Shown here: positions 7,544 through 15,959 of the stretch, in pieces
Layout of the letters: every line of letters starts with the position of its first letter
Position numbering within the stretch: the stretch's first letter is position 1
DNA from: an uncultured Christensenella sp.
Lineage (GTDB): Bacteria; Bacillota; Clostridia; Christensenellales; Borkfalkiaceae
Assembly (NCBI GenBank): GCA_910578655.1
Contig: CAJTQE010000017.1
Location: 3,142 to 27,793 of the forward strand
Direction of reading: 5' to 3'
Length of the DNA stretch: 24,652 bases
Position numbers and translations under genes: made by a program
Notes under the pieces: generated by a model
The model's input: only the letters and a program-made list of their open reading frames with translations
What the model was told of the DNA's origin: nothing
The model's database searches: none

Positions 7544-8305
7544 TTACCACCCCATTTTGCTTAAAAACGCCGCGAGCTTTTGGTGCCTTTCGGTATCGCC
7601 GTGCGCGTATTTGCCCAAATCGCACTCGCCCAAAATAACGCCGTCTTTGAGATAAAGAATACGGTTTCCGCGGCGCGCCGAACGCATATCGTGCGTGACC
7701 ATTACAACGCTTTGACCCTGCTCGTTGAATTTGGTAAGAGTATCCAGAACGTCCAGTCCCGTTTTACTGTTCAGCGCGCCTGTGGGCTCGTCTGCAAACA
7801 GTATTTCGGGGCTGTTTATAAGCGCACGGACGATACCGACGCGTTGCGCTTCGCCGCCCGATATTTGCGAGGGGAATTTCTTTTGCGTTTCTTCGGATAT
7901 ATCAACCGCCGCAAACAATTCTTTGGCGCGTGATACGACAGCCTTTTTATCCTTGTTTACAAGCAGTCCTGCGGAAAGCACATTATCCATAACGGACATT
8001 CCGTCGATAAGGTAAATTTGCTGAAAAACGAATCCGCAATGATCGCGGCGGAATGTCGCAAGACCGTCCTGCGATAAATCGGATATTACTTTATCTCCGA
8101 AAGTAATAGTACCGAGCGACGGCGTATCCATTCCCGAAAGGGCGTATAAAAGCGTAGATTTACCTGCGCCGCTTGCGCCCATAATGACGGTAAAATCGCC
8201 CTGATAAAGTTCCAAATCAATGTTTTTCAGAACGTGCTGTTGCTGACCTCCGTTAGAGAAAGTCTTGCATAGTTTTTCGGTTTTCAACAATATTTGCTGT
8301 TGCAT
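7544..8305 (-). CDS. MacB/LolD-type ABC transporter ATPase
   Basis: The 253-residue protein has all ABC ATPase elements: Walker A GASGAGKST at 43-51, Q-loop QQ at 95-96, signature SGGEAQR at 149-155, Walker B ILFADEP at 168-174 and H-loop His205. It belongs to the MacB/LolD/BceA group that pairs with FtsX-type permeases, here the next gene. It starts at an ATG with an ideal AAGGAGG site 8 nt upstream. Its promoter region carries four TTCTTAA-like repeats shared with the response-regulator gene, so the transporter is very likely controlled by the adjacent two-component system. A role in sensing or resisting a cell-envelope-active compound is a reasonable inference, not proven. Confidence 0.92.
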   Translation of the reverse strand: MQQQILLKTEKLCKTFSNGGQQQHVLKNIDLELYQGDFTVIMGASGAGKSTLLYALSGMDTPSLGTITFGDKVISDLSQDGLATFRRDHCGFVFQQIYLIDGMSVMDNVLSAGLLVNKDKKAVVSRAKELFAAVDISEETQKKFPSQISGGEAQRVGIVRALINSPEILFADEPTGALNSKTGLDVLDTLTKFNEQGQSVVMVTHDMRSARRGNRILYLKDGVILGECDLGKYAHGDTERHQKLAAFLSKMGW

Positions 8306-8330
8306 ATAAAAACCTCCTTTTACACGTTCT

Positions 8331-8384
8331 ATATTAGTGATAAAATTCTTAACAGTCTTTAACTAATTCTTAAATTTTTCTTAA
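8331..8384 (-). promoter_or_regulatory. Promoter of the ABC operon with four response-regulator-type repeats
   Basis: On the plus strand TTCTTAA-like heptamers lie at 8346-8352, 8356-8362 (TCTTTAA), 8367-8373 and 8378-8384, at 10-11 bp spacing, one helical turn. Read on the minus strand a -10 TAATAT (8336-8331) sits 17 bp from a poor -35 AAGACT (8359-8354) that overlaps the second repeat. A weak -35 buried in phased direct repeats is typical of OmpR-family activation. The response-regulator promoter has the same layout. Confidence 0.6.
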
Positions 8385-8385
8385 A

Positions 8386-8632
8386 TAAGCTCACAAATTT
8401 TTTGACGTTCGGCGATGTCAAAAAATTTTGTGAATTGAGCAGCTCCGCCGCTCTTGACGCAATATTAAGGGCGCTCAAAATTATAATTGCGCCAATTCAC
8501 ACTGCCGAGGCGCAAGTATGCGCAAATTGGGTTGCGCTGGCGCACGCGAGCGTAGCGACGCTTTGCACACATTAATTTAAAAAGTTTCAGATAATTTTGT
8601 GCAAAAAGCGTGGTTTTGCTTGCGCCGTTAAT
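8386..8632. repeat. GC-rich, structured intergenic stretch between the kinase gene and the ABC operon
   Basis: No gene is seen in these 247 bp. A long hairpin spans 8391-8433: the 16-nt left arm (8391-8406) pairs with the right arm (8417-8433) apart from one inserted base. Further left-to-right, GCGC-rich short repeats (for example GGCGCAAGTATGCGCAAATT) are followed by an interrupted inverted repeat, ACGCTTTGCACA at 8558-8569 against 8598-8611. GC is higher than expected for intergenic DNA in this genome. It may be a copy of a dispersed intergenic element; part may also terminate the kinase mRNA. Confidence 0.4.
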
Positions 8633-9901
8633 TTATTTTCCGCTTAAAGTAAGAGTAACGGTTACTTTTAAGCCGTGTTCGCCGTTTTCAATGTTTAATT
8701 CGCCCTGCATCTCTTTCATAAAGTAGTTGGAAATGTACAACCCAAGTCCTGCGCCTTCGGTATTTTTTGCATTACTTCCACGTTTGAATTTTTCTTTCAG
8801 TATGGGCAATTCTTCTGTCGGAACTCCACCGCCGTAATCTTCTATACTGATAACAATATGATTATCGGCTTTTTCCGCCCTGACGGTAATAGCAGTCTTT
8901 GCATACTTATAAGAGTTGGCAAAGATATTATCGAACACTTGTTGCAAACGTAACCCGTCGGCATATACCAAACATTCGGGTATGGGCGGAATGTCCGCGC
9001 GGTGAAGATAGTCCGCATTTTCGAGCATTGTTTTTATTTGTTTGCTTTCCATATTCGCAGGAGAAACGGTAAGCTGCTGCAGCTCTTCAAGCGTAGCCGT
9101 GAACAGATTAGTGACAAGCGTGTTTATCTGGTCGGCTTTACCTATTATGCGTTTATAATTTTCCCTATCCTTGGTTCCCTTTACAGTGGCAAGCCCCACC
9201 TCTGAAACAGCCTTGATACTTGCGACGGGAGTTTTTATATCGTGCGAAAGCTTAGCAACCAGCTCCTTTTTGCTCTTGTTTGCCTGCGCTTCGGCAAGGC
9301 GCGCTTTTTTCAGCTCGGCACGCATTATGTCAAAGCTTTCGGTAAACGCGCCGAAAAGATTGCGCTTATCCATTTCAAGCGGAACGTCCAGATTTCCGCC
9401 TGCTACGCGCTCTGCAAAACCTTTCAATTTTTGGAACGGACTGATAACGGAAATGTGAATATAAACGGCGTACCATATACAAATGAAACAATTTACCGCA
9501 ATTGCAGCAGACAAAGCAATAATTGCCGTTTGTTTTTGCGATTGTAACGTAAGCGCACCGTCGTTGTAAACGATTACTTTTCCTACTATGCCGCCATCGA
9601 TTATAATATCAAGCACAGTATCTCTATGCGCAATTGCCGCATTTATACTTTCGGAAAGCCCCGATTTTGTTTTGTATAAAAGATTTCCGTCACTGTTCAA
9701 TACAACGTAATCAAGGGCGGTAGTATTTTTGTGTTGTTCCAAAGCATTAAAATCTTTCGTTACCGATTGCTTAACTTCGTTTACGGCAACAACATCTTGC
9801 ATAATATCGGGCGTTTGCAGCGCAAAAACAACAAGAGCGATAATTTCAGCTATGGTCACAATTATAAATATAAAAACTAATGCAGAAAGTTTGCTCTTCA
9901 T
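8633..9901 (-). CDS. Membrane sensor histidine kinase
   Basis: The 422-residue kinase has TM1 (about 4-27), an extracytoplasmic sensor of about 100 residues, TM2 (about 126-150), HAMP (about 152-205), HisKA with SHDIKTP (phospho-acceptor His220), and HATPase_c with N-box residues Asn325 and Asn329, DYGGGVP (355-361) and GAGLGLYI (383-390). The ATG at 9901 is preferred over an upstream in-frame start at 9937: it has a GGGAG ribosome binding site and overlaps the response-regulator stop as ATGA, which implies coupled translation. It should phosphorylate the adjacent OmpR-type regulator. The sensor domain is larger than in BceS-type kinases, which lack one, so direct ligand sensing is possible. 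Confidence 0.92.
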   Translation of the reverse strand: MKSKLSALVFIFIIVTIAEIIALVVFALQTPDIMQDVVAVNEVKQSVTKDFNALEQHKNTTALDYVVLNSDGNLLYKTKSGLSESINAAIAHRDTVLDIIIDGGIVGKVIVYNDGALTLQSQKQTAIIALSAAIAVNCFICIWYAVYIHISVISPFQKLKGFAERVAGGNLDVPLEMDKRNLFGAFTESFDIMRAELKKARLAEAQANKSKKELVAKLSHDIKTPVASIKAVSEVGLATVKGTKDRENYKRIIGKADQINTLVTNLFTATLEELQQLTVSPANMESKQIKTMLENADYLHRADIPPIPECLVYADGLRLQQVFDNIFANSYKYAKTAITVRAEKADNHIVISIEDYGGGVPTEELPILKEKFKRGSNAKNTEGAGLGLYISNYFMKEMQGELNIENGEHGLKVTVTLTLSGK

Positions 9902-10578
9902 TTGGTCTCCCCCGTAAACTTGTACCCGTCGCCCCACGCAGTAAGAATATATTTCGGCGCATTAGCGTTAATTTCAATTGCTTCACGCAGCCGTCTTATA
10001 TGCACGTTCAGCGTTCCGTCGCCTGTAAATTTATCTTCCCAAACTTTCTCGAACAGTTCTTTTTTAGATATAACTTTGCCTTTGTTTTCTATAAGGTACG
10101 CAAGCAACTTAAATTCAAGTGCGGTAAGTTTTACGGTATTACCGTTTACTTTTACTTGTTTTTCCGCAAAGTTGACGGACAAATATCCGTCAGCATATTC
10201 GCAGATTGCGGCTTGTCCGAATCTCTTTAACACTGCTTTTACCTTTGCAAGCAAAACCCCGAGTGAATACGGCTTTTGCACATAGTCGTCGCCGCCGATA
10301 TTGAGTGCAATAATTTTATCGTCGTCGCTTGTCCGTGCGGAAATAAACAGTATGGGAATATTCGTCTTTTCCCGAAGTTCCTTACATAAGTCAAAGCCAC
10401 TTCCGTCGCCTAAGTTTATATCAAGCAAAATAAGCTCGGCTGTATTGCCACCCAAAAATTTACGGCAATCGTCCACACTGTAAACGGCAACCGTACTCAC
10501 GCCGAAAAGATTGAAGTATTCCGCCGTGCTGTCTGCAAGCACTTTTTCGTCGTCAATGATAAGGCAATTATATTTCAT
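9898..10578 (-). CDS. OmpR/PhoB-family response regulator
   Basis: The 226-residue protein has a receiver domain (1-118) with the acidic pair Asp9-Asp10, phospho-acceptor Asp53 in LILLDINLG, the switch region FISARTS (78-84) and Lys102 in QKPYS. A winged-helix output domain (about 125-224) ends in NVHIRRLREAIE and a WGDGYKF wing, typical of OmpR/PhoB. It overlaps the kinase gene by 4 nt. Two TTCTTAA-like repeats 11 bp apart overlap its own -35, and four occur before the ABC operon, so it probably activates both its own expression and the transporter. Confidence 0.94.
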   Translation of the reverse strand: MKYNCLIIDDEKVLADSTAEYFNLFGVSTVAVYSVDDCRKFLGGNTAELILLDINLGDGSGFDLCKELREKTNIPILFISARTSDDDKIIALNIGGDDYVQKPYSLGVLLAKVKAVLKRFGQAAICEYADGYLSVNFAEKQVKVNGNTVKLTALEFKLLAYLIENKGKVISKKELFEKVWEDKFTGDGTLNVHIRRLREAIEINANAPKYILTAWGDGYKFTGETK

Positions 10579-10596
10579 AGCAAACCCTCTGTATTA

Positions 10597-10639
10597 ATTA
10601 TAATACTTACTCTGATGAAAATCTTTAAAAAATTCTTAA
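10597..10639 (-). promoter_or_regulatory. Promoter and repeat pair of the response-regulator gene
   Basis: On the minus strand a perfect -10 TATAAT (10602-10597) is 17 bp from -35 AAGATT (10625-10620). The plus-strand repeats TCTTTAA (10622-10628) and TTCTTAA (10633-10639) are exactly 11 bp apart and the first overlaps the -35. The arrangement mirrors the ABC operon promoter (-35 AAGACT in the equivalent repeat), supporting a common regulator. Confidence 0.65.
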
Positions 10640-10705
10640 ATAATTATTTATACTTTGTTTAATTAAATAGGCAAGCGCTTGCTCGGCATTGAGATTATTT
10701 TTCAT
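10625..10705 (-). CDS. Possible 26-residue peptide upstream of the response regulator
   Basis: An ATG at 10705 preceded by a strong GGAGG site (6 nt away) opens a 26-codon frame reading MKNNLNAEQALAYLIK followed by ten more residues, with stop at 10625-10627. The end of this frame overlaps the response-regulator repeats. The good ribosome binding site suggests translation. It may be a leader peptide or the surviving start of a deleted gene. No family is recognised. Confidence 0.3.
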   Translation of the reverse strand: MKNNLNAEQALAYLIKQSINNYLRIF

Positions 10706-10831
10706 TTTATCCTCCGTTTTCTCTTTTTCGTGCTTTTACGACAAAATTCTATCATTTCCGCGCCGAAAATGTTATGCATTATTGTAATTGTTATTTTTAC
10801 TTATTTCTACCTTCTTCTCGGTTTTTATACT

Positions 10832-10861
10832 AAAAACCTCCTGCGGACGCAGGAGGTTTTT
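10832..10861 (-). terminator. Strong rho-independent terminator (end of the UDP-GlcNAc operon)
   Basis: AAAAACCTCCTGCG (10832-10845) pairs with CGCAGGAGGTTTTT (10848-10861). The GC-rich core is flanked by A and T tracts on both sides, so it can act in both directions. On the minus strand it begins 3 bp after the stop of the dehydratase gene. Confidence 0.9.
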
Positions 10862-10864
10862 GCG

Positions 10865-12706
10865 TTATATTTGAGGTTTATAGGTTGTTACCAAGCTTGC
10901 AATAAGATGTTTCATATCATCTGTTTCGTTTGCAGCAGCAACTTTCAGTTTTTCAAGCGTTGACCATAGATACGCTTCGTCAAGCTTGATGGGGTTGGCG
11001 ATATTAATCAGTCCGTTATCCGTCTTTTGCATACCCTCCTCGTCCATTAACCGCTCTTCAAAAAGCTTTTCGCCCGGACGAAGTCCCGTACACTTTATTT
11101 CAATATCTACGTCGGGTTCCAACCCTGACAGTTTAATTAAATTATAAGCAAGGTCGTAAATTTTTACGGGTTCGCCCATATCGAGGACGAATATCTGACC
11201 GCCTTTTGCGTACGCACCTGCCTGTAAGACAAGCGACACCGCCTCCGGTATGGTCATAAAATACCTTATTATATCTTTATGAGTAACCGTTACCGGTCCG
11301 CCTTCTGCAATTTGTTTTTCGAAAAGCGGAATTACAGAGCCGTTTGAACCCAACACGTTGCCGAAACGAACCGCAACAAATTTGGTGTTTGCGCTGTGCT
11401 TGCCGATAGTTTGAATTATCATTTCGCAAATGCGTTTGGTTGCGCCCATTACGTTTGTAGGGTTGACCGCTTTGTCGGTAGAAATTTGGACAAACACTTT
11501 CGATTTGTATTTATCTGCGCATTTTGCAACGTTGAGAGTTCCGAATACGTTGTTTTTAACCGCCTCGTTAGGGCTTGTTTCCATTAATGGAACGTGCTTG
11601 TGCGCCGCTGCGTTGAACACTATGTCCGGACGGTATTTTTCAAACACGTCTTCCATTTTGGTTAAATCCCTGACGCTTGCGATTAATGCAAGCAAATTAA
11701 GCTCGGGATAACGGCGTTTCAACTCCTGTTCAATGTCGTATGCGTTGTTTTCGTATATATCTAAAATTATAAGCTGTTTGGGGTTGTGGCTTGCAATCTG
11801 ACGGCAAAGCTCGCTTCCTATCGAACCGCCTCCGCCCGTTACAAGCACGACGCGCTCTTCGATATATCCCATAATTTCGTCAAGGTTGACGCGTATCTGG
11901 TCCCTGCCGAGTAAGTCCTGTATCTGCACGGGACGAAGCGATGTCACGCTTGCGTCGCCGCTTACTATCTGATAAATACCGGGCAAAGTCTTAACTTTCT
12001 TTTTAGTGGTTTCGCAAATTTCAAATACGCGCTTTACGTCCGCCTTGGACGCGGCAGGCATAGCTATCAATATCTCGTCAATGCAGTACTGCTCGACAAT
12101 TTTGGGAATGTCCGCAGTGGTGCCGACTATTTTAACGCCGCATACGCTTTTATCGCTTTTTGCAAGGTCATCGTCGACTATGCAAATAGGGAAATAATTT
12201 ATTTTGTCGGTTGTCTGAATTTCTCTTATAAGCATCGTGCCGGCGCTTCCGCCGCCGACAATAAGCGCACGGATTTTGCCTTTGTTTTTCCTTGAAACAG
12301 AATATCTTAAAGCGATATAAATTCGTTTTGAGAACCTGATCAGAAGGACAAAAATGAACATAAATATGCAATATATGCTGCAAGTCCTGAACTCTACGAG
12401 AGCATTCGGCGTAACACTGCATACGACGTTTATGCAATAGATACAAAGCATTGCGCAAAACGCCCTGAGAGAATCGATAAGCCCCACCGAAGGGAATACT
12501 ATCGTGTACATTTTAAACAGACCGAAGAATACGTATGTTATTGTTAAGTTTATCAAAAACCAATATAACAGGTCTAATTCAAAATCGACGCCCATATTCA
12601 CTATAAGCAGTGAAAGGGCGGTCGACGCGACGATAGCAAGCAGGTCAAGTCCTGCCAAAGCTGCTATTTCTTTTATTTTTTTACGCTGTCCGCTATTTAT
12701 TTTCAT
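10865..12706 (-). CDS. Membrane-bound nucleotide-sugar 4,6-dehydratase (CapD/PglF/FlaA1-like)
   Basis: The 613-residue protein has four N-terminal TM helices (about 15-130), a first Rossmann-type domain starting at VGGGSAG (150-156), and a C-terminal extended-SDR domain with NAD-binding GGGGSIGS (291-298), NAAAHKHVPLME (365-376) and the catalytic segment STDKAVNPTNVMGATKR (409-425). The Met-Gly-Ala-Thr-Lys version replaces the usual Tyr-x3-Lys, as in UDP-GlcNAc 4,6-dehydratases of the PglF/CapD group. The expected reaction makes a 4-keto-6-deoxy UDP sugar for diamino-sugar or capsule/glycan synthesis. It is the last gene after glmS (15-bp gap), so the operon makes UDP-GlcNAc and then consumes it. 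Substrate identity is inferred. Confidence 0.88.
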   Translation of the reverse strand: MKINSGQRKKIKEIAALAGLDLLAIVASTALSLLIVNMGVDFELDLLYWFLINLTITYVFFGLFKMYTIVFPSVGLIDSLRAFCAMLCIYCINVVCSVTPNALVEFRTCSIYCIFMFIFVLLIRFSKRIYIALRYSVSRKNKGKIRALIVGGGSAGTMLIREIQTTDKINYFPICIVDDDLAKSDKSVCGVKIVGTTADIPKIVEQYCIDEILIAMPAASKADVKRVFEICETTKKKVKTLPGIYQIVSGDASVTSLRPVQIQDLLGRDQIRVNLDEIMGYIEERVVLVTGGGGSIGSELCRQIASHNPKQLIILDIYENNAYDIEQELKRRYPELNLLALIASVRDLTKMEDVFEKYRPDIVFNAAAHKHVPLMETSPNEAVKNNVFGTLNVAKCADKYKSKVFVQISTDKAVNPTNVMGATKRICEMIIQTIGKHSANTKFVAVRFGNVLGSNGSVIPLFEKQIAEGGPVTVTHKDIIRYFMTIPEAVSLVLQAGAYAKGGQIFVLDMGEPVKIYDLAYNLIKLSGLEPDVDIEIKCTGLRPGEKLFEERLMDEEGMQKTDNGLINIANPIKLDEAYLWSTLEKLKVAAANETDDMKHLIASLVTTYKPQI

Positions 12707-12721
12707 TTGAATTCACCACAA

Positions 12722-14557
12722 TTATTCTACCGTTACACTCTTTGCAAGATTTCTCGGCTTGTCCACGTCGTTACCCCTCAGAACGCTGAGGTAGTATGAA
12801 AACAGTTGCATAGAAATTACCGCCAAACTTGCTGAAAAGTGTCCGTCGGTATGAGGAATACGGAATACCTTATCAAACTTAACGGGTATCCCGTCTACGT
12901 TTTCGTCGGCAAGCACGGCGATATACGCGCCCCTGCTTGCAGTTTCAACAAGGTTGCTTACCGTCTTTTCCACAAGCGCTTTCTGCGTGAGTATGCCGAA
13001 AACAAGCGTTCCGTTTTCAATCAAGCTTATCGTACCGTGCTTCAATTCGCCTGCTGCATAGGCTTCCGAATGAATGTAGCTTATCTCTTTAAGCTTTAAA
13101 CTGCTTTCTATACAAGTTGCATAGTCGATACCGCGTCCGATAAAAAAGACGTCCTCTTTATCTACCATTTCAGAAGCAAATTTTTGTATAACCGATTTAT
13201 TTTCAAGCACGGTTTTTATTTTTTCGGGTAAAAGCGTAAGTTCTTTTTTCAGCGTTGAAAAATATTCTTCCGATATTGTGCCGCGCAACTTTGCAAGCTT
13301 GAGCGCGACGAGATACATTGCAATGAGCTGAGAGCTGTACGCCTTAGTGGTTGCAACGGAAATTTCGGGTCCGGCTTTGGTGTATAATACGCTGTCCGCT
13401 TCGCGCGCGATGGAAGAGCCTAATACGTTTACCACGGCAAGAGTCTTTACACCCCTTGCCTTCATTTCGCGGAGAGCGGCAAGACTGTCCGCCGTTTCTC
13501 CCGACTGGCTTATGACTATCACAAGTTCCCGTCCCGTAAGTACAGGATTCCGATAACGGAATTCGGAAGCTATTTCAACTGTTACGGGTAAGCGAGCCAA
13601 GTCCTCGAAAACGTACTGCGCCACAACTCCGACGTGATAAGCCGAACCGCAGCCCGTTATAACTATTCTGTCGATTTCTTTTAAATAATCGTCCGAAAGA
13701 TGCAATTCGGATAAATCAAGATTGTCGCCGTGCAGAAAATAATTGACCGTATTTGCAACAACGTCCGGCTGTTCGTGAATTTCTTTGAGCATAAAATGCT
13801 CCCAGCCGCCCTTTTCGGCGGCTTCTGCGTCCCAAGAAATTACGGTCGCGCTTTTGGATATTTCTTCCCTGTCAAGGTTGTAAAAGGCAACGCCTTCCTT
13901 TGACAGAAGGACTATTTCGTGATTATCGGTATAATATATATTTCGCGTGTATTTGAGTATTGCAGGCACGTCAGACGCAAGAAACGCGCCGCCGTCGGTA
14001 TAACCTATTACCATAGGACTGTCTTTGCGAATTGCAAAAATTTCACCGGGGAAATCTTTGAATAATACGGCAAGCGCATACGAACCCCTTACGTGCAATG
14101 CAAATTCCGAAATTGCTTTAAGCGGTTCGTTATACTTTCTGTAATAATAATCGACGAGTTTGGTTGCAACCTCGGTATCGGTTTCCGAATAGAAAGTATA
14201 GCCGCGCCTTATAAGTTTAGCTTTAAGCTGGGTATAGTTTTCTATTATTCCGTTATGGACGGCAACGATAGTTTTATCGTCGTTGCAATGGGGGTGAGCA
14301 TTGTTTTGAGAGGGCTCGCCGTGCGTTGCCCAGCGCGTATGGCCTATGCCGCACAGTCCGTTAAGTTTTTTGCCGCCGTCGGTCAAATCGCACAAGACTT
14401 TAAGTTTGCCCTTTGCTTTTACTATATCTATATCACCGCCGTCGCCGCTTATTGCAACGCCTGCGGAATCATATCCTCTGTATTCAAGTTTTGTAAGCCC
14501 GTCCAAAACGATGGGCGCGGCCTGTCTGCCGCCTGTATAACCTACTATTCCGCACAT
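12722..14557 (-). CDS. glmS: Glutamine-fructose-6-phosphate aminotransferase (isomerizing)
   Basis: This 611-residue enzyme makes glucosamine-6-phosphate from fructose-6-phosphate and glutamine, the first committed step to UDP-GlcNAc. The start chosen is ATG at 14557, not the in-frame TTG two codons earlier, because Met removal must expose Cys2 of CGIVGYTGG as the N-terminal nucleophile. An AAAGGGG site lies at the right distance. GlnH domain motifs include GHTRWATHG (72-80) and HNGIIENY (101-108). Two SIS domains follow, with TGCGSAYHVG, SQSGETADS and, near the end, the sugar-binding C-terminal tail LAKSVTVE. Length is normal for the family. It lies 12 bp after glmM in the same operon. No glmS ribozyme is possible in the 12-bp gap. 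Confidence 0.97.
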   Translation of the reverse strand: MCGIVGYTGGRQAAPIVLDGLTKLEYRGYDSAGVAISGDGGDIDIVKAKGKLKVLCDLTDGGKKLNGLCGIGHTRWATHGEPSQNNAHPHCNDDKTIVAVHNGIIENYTQLKAKLIRRGYTFYSETDTEVATKLVDYYYRKYNEPLKAISEFALHVRGSYALAVLFKDFPGEIFAIRKDSPMVIGYTDGGAFLASDVPAILKYTRNIYYTDNHEIVLLSKEGVAFYNLDREEISKSATVISWDAEAAEKGGWEHFMLKEIHEQPDVVANTVNYFLHGDNLDLSELHLSDDYLKEIDRIVITGCGSAYHVGVVAQYVFEDLARLPVTVEIASEFRYRNPVLTGRELVIVISQSGETADSLAALREMKARGVKTLAVVNVLGSSIAREADSVLYTKAGPEISVATTKAYSSQLIAMYLVALKLAKLRGTISEEYFSTLKKELTLLPEKIKTVLENKSVIQKFASEMVDKEDVFFIGRGIDYATCIESSLKLKEISYIHSEAYAAGELKHGTISLIENGTLVFGILTQKALVEKTVSNLVETASRGAYIAVLADENVDGIPVKFDKVFRIPHTDGHFSASLAVISMQLFSYYLSVLRGNDVDKPRNLAKSVTVE

Positions 14558-14569
14558 AAACAAGCCCCT

Positions 14570-15958
14570 TTACTTAACAGTATGCCCCTTTTTAGTAAGA
14601 ACTTCCGCAACTTCTTTGGAATATGCTTTACATAATTTTTCCGTTTCCGCTTCTACCATTATACGGACGAGCGGTTCCGTACCCGAAGCGCGGACGAGAA
14701 TTCTCCCGCGATCACCCAGCTTACTTTCTATACGCCGCACCGCTTCAAGTACGTCGGGGTCGTTTTGCGCCGCATCCTTGTCCTTGACTTTCAAATTCAA
14801 AAGCAGCTGCGGATATATCTTTAACGGCTGAATAAGTTTTGAAAGGCTTGTCTTTCTTGCAAGAATGACTTCCATTATTTTGATACTTGTTAAAATTCCG
14901 TCACCGGTAGTCGCATATTTGGAAAAAATTATATGACCGGACTGTTCTCCGCCCAGTCTGCAACCGTGTTCGGCAATATATTCCTGAACATACTTGTCGC
15001 CTACCGGAGTTTTTGCATAATCTATGCCGGCTTCGTCAAACGCCTTGTATAAGCCGAAATTCGACATTACGGTGGTTACAACCGTATTTGTCAAAAGCTT
15101 TCCGCGGTCTTTCATATAGAGCGCGTAAATATAGAGTATGTGGTCGCCCGTGACGATATTTCCTTTATCGTCTACGCAAAGGCACCTGTCCGCGTCGCCG
15201 TCGTAAGCAAAACCTACGTCAAGCTTCTTCTCTTTAACGAGTTTTACAAGCCCTTCCATATGTGTAGAGCCTGCGCCTTCGTTTACGTTGAACCCGTCGG
15301 GGGAAGCGTTGATGACGTAGGTGGTAGCTCCGAGAGCTTCAAATACAGATTTTGCGATATTCCAGCTTGAACCGTTTGCGCAGTCAAGCCCGACTTTCAT
15401 TCCCCTGAAAGAATACATACCAAGCGAAATCAAATATGCGATATAGCGGTTTCTGCCCGAAGAAAAGTCTACCGTTTTACCTATTTTTTCACGCTTTGCA
15501 AGGGGTAGTTCATCGTATTTTTGTCCGAACACTTCAAGCTTACCGTCGATATAATCTTCGATAAGGCTTATCGTAGCCTCGTCCATTTTTTCGCCTTTGC
15601 AGTTTATAAGCTTAATGCCGTTATCGTAGTAAGGGTTATGGCTTGCGGAAATCATAATTCCGCAGTCAAATTCGTCCACTCTCGCTATATGAGCGACGGA
15701 CGGGGTTGTGGTGACGTGCATCATATACGCATCCGCGCCCGAGGCGGTCAGCCCCGCAACGAGGGTGTATTCGAACATATAGCTCGACCTGCGCGTATCC
15801 TTTCCTATTACAACTTTGGGGATAGAGTTATCGCCCCCCCGTCTTTTAAGTTCACCGAAATACCAACCGAGAAAACGCCCCACTTTATATGCGTGGTCGG
15901 CGGTAAGCGTAACGTTTGCTTCACCGCGAAACCCGTCGGTACCGAAATATCTTCCCAT
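14570..15958 (-). CDS. glmM: Phosphoglucosamine mutase
   Basis: This 462-residue enzyme converts glucosamine-6-phosphate to glucosamine-1-phosphate. The canonical beginning MGRYFGTDGFRGEAN is at the ATG at 15958, one nucleotide after the upstream stop; the longer in-frame start at 15979 would overlap the previous gene and is less likely. The phosphoserine loop is ISASHNP (Ser106), the metal-binding loop DGDADR (253-258), and the phosphate-binding RASGTEPLVRIM is near the C-terminus. All key residues are present and length is typical of GlmM. The ribosome binding site (AGAGAG) is weak, consistent with coupling to the upstream gene. Confidence 0.96.
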   Translation of the reverse strand: MGRYFGTDGFRGEANVTLTADHAYKVGRFLGWYFGELKRRGGDNSIPKVVIGKDTRRSSYMFEYTLVAGLTASGADAYMMHVTTTPSVAHIARVDEFDCGIMISASHNPYYDNGIKLINCKGEKMDEATISLIEDYIDGKLEVFGQKYDELPLAKREKIGKTVDFSSGRNRYIAYLISLGMYSFRGMKVGLDCANGSSWNIAKSVFEALGATTYVINASPDGFNVNEGAGSTHMEGLVKLVKEKKLDVGFAYDGDADRCLCVDDKGNIVTGDHILYIYALYMKDRGKLLTNTVVTTVMSNFGLYKAFDEAGIDYAKTPVGDKYVQEYIAEHGCRLGGEQSGHIIFSKYATTGDGILTSIKIMEVILARKTSLSKLIQPLKIYPQLLLNLKVKDKDAAQNDPDVLEAVRRIESKLGDRGRILVRASGTEPLVRIMVEAETEKLCKAYSKEVAEVLTKKGHTVK

Positions 15959-15959
15959 A

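Noticed and set aside
14558..14569. glmS ribozyme before glmS
   Set aside because: Only 12 bp separate glmM and glmS and there is no long leader; no ribozyme can fit.
15834..15840. A run of seven C (G on the coding strand) inside glmM, as a possible phase-variation tract
   Set aside because: glmM is expected to be essential, the tract is short, and the frame is intact in the usual form.
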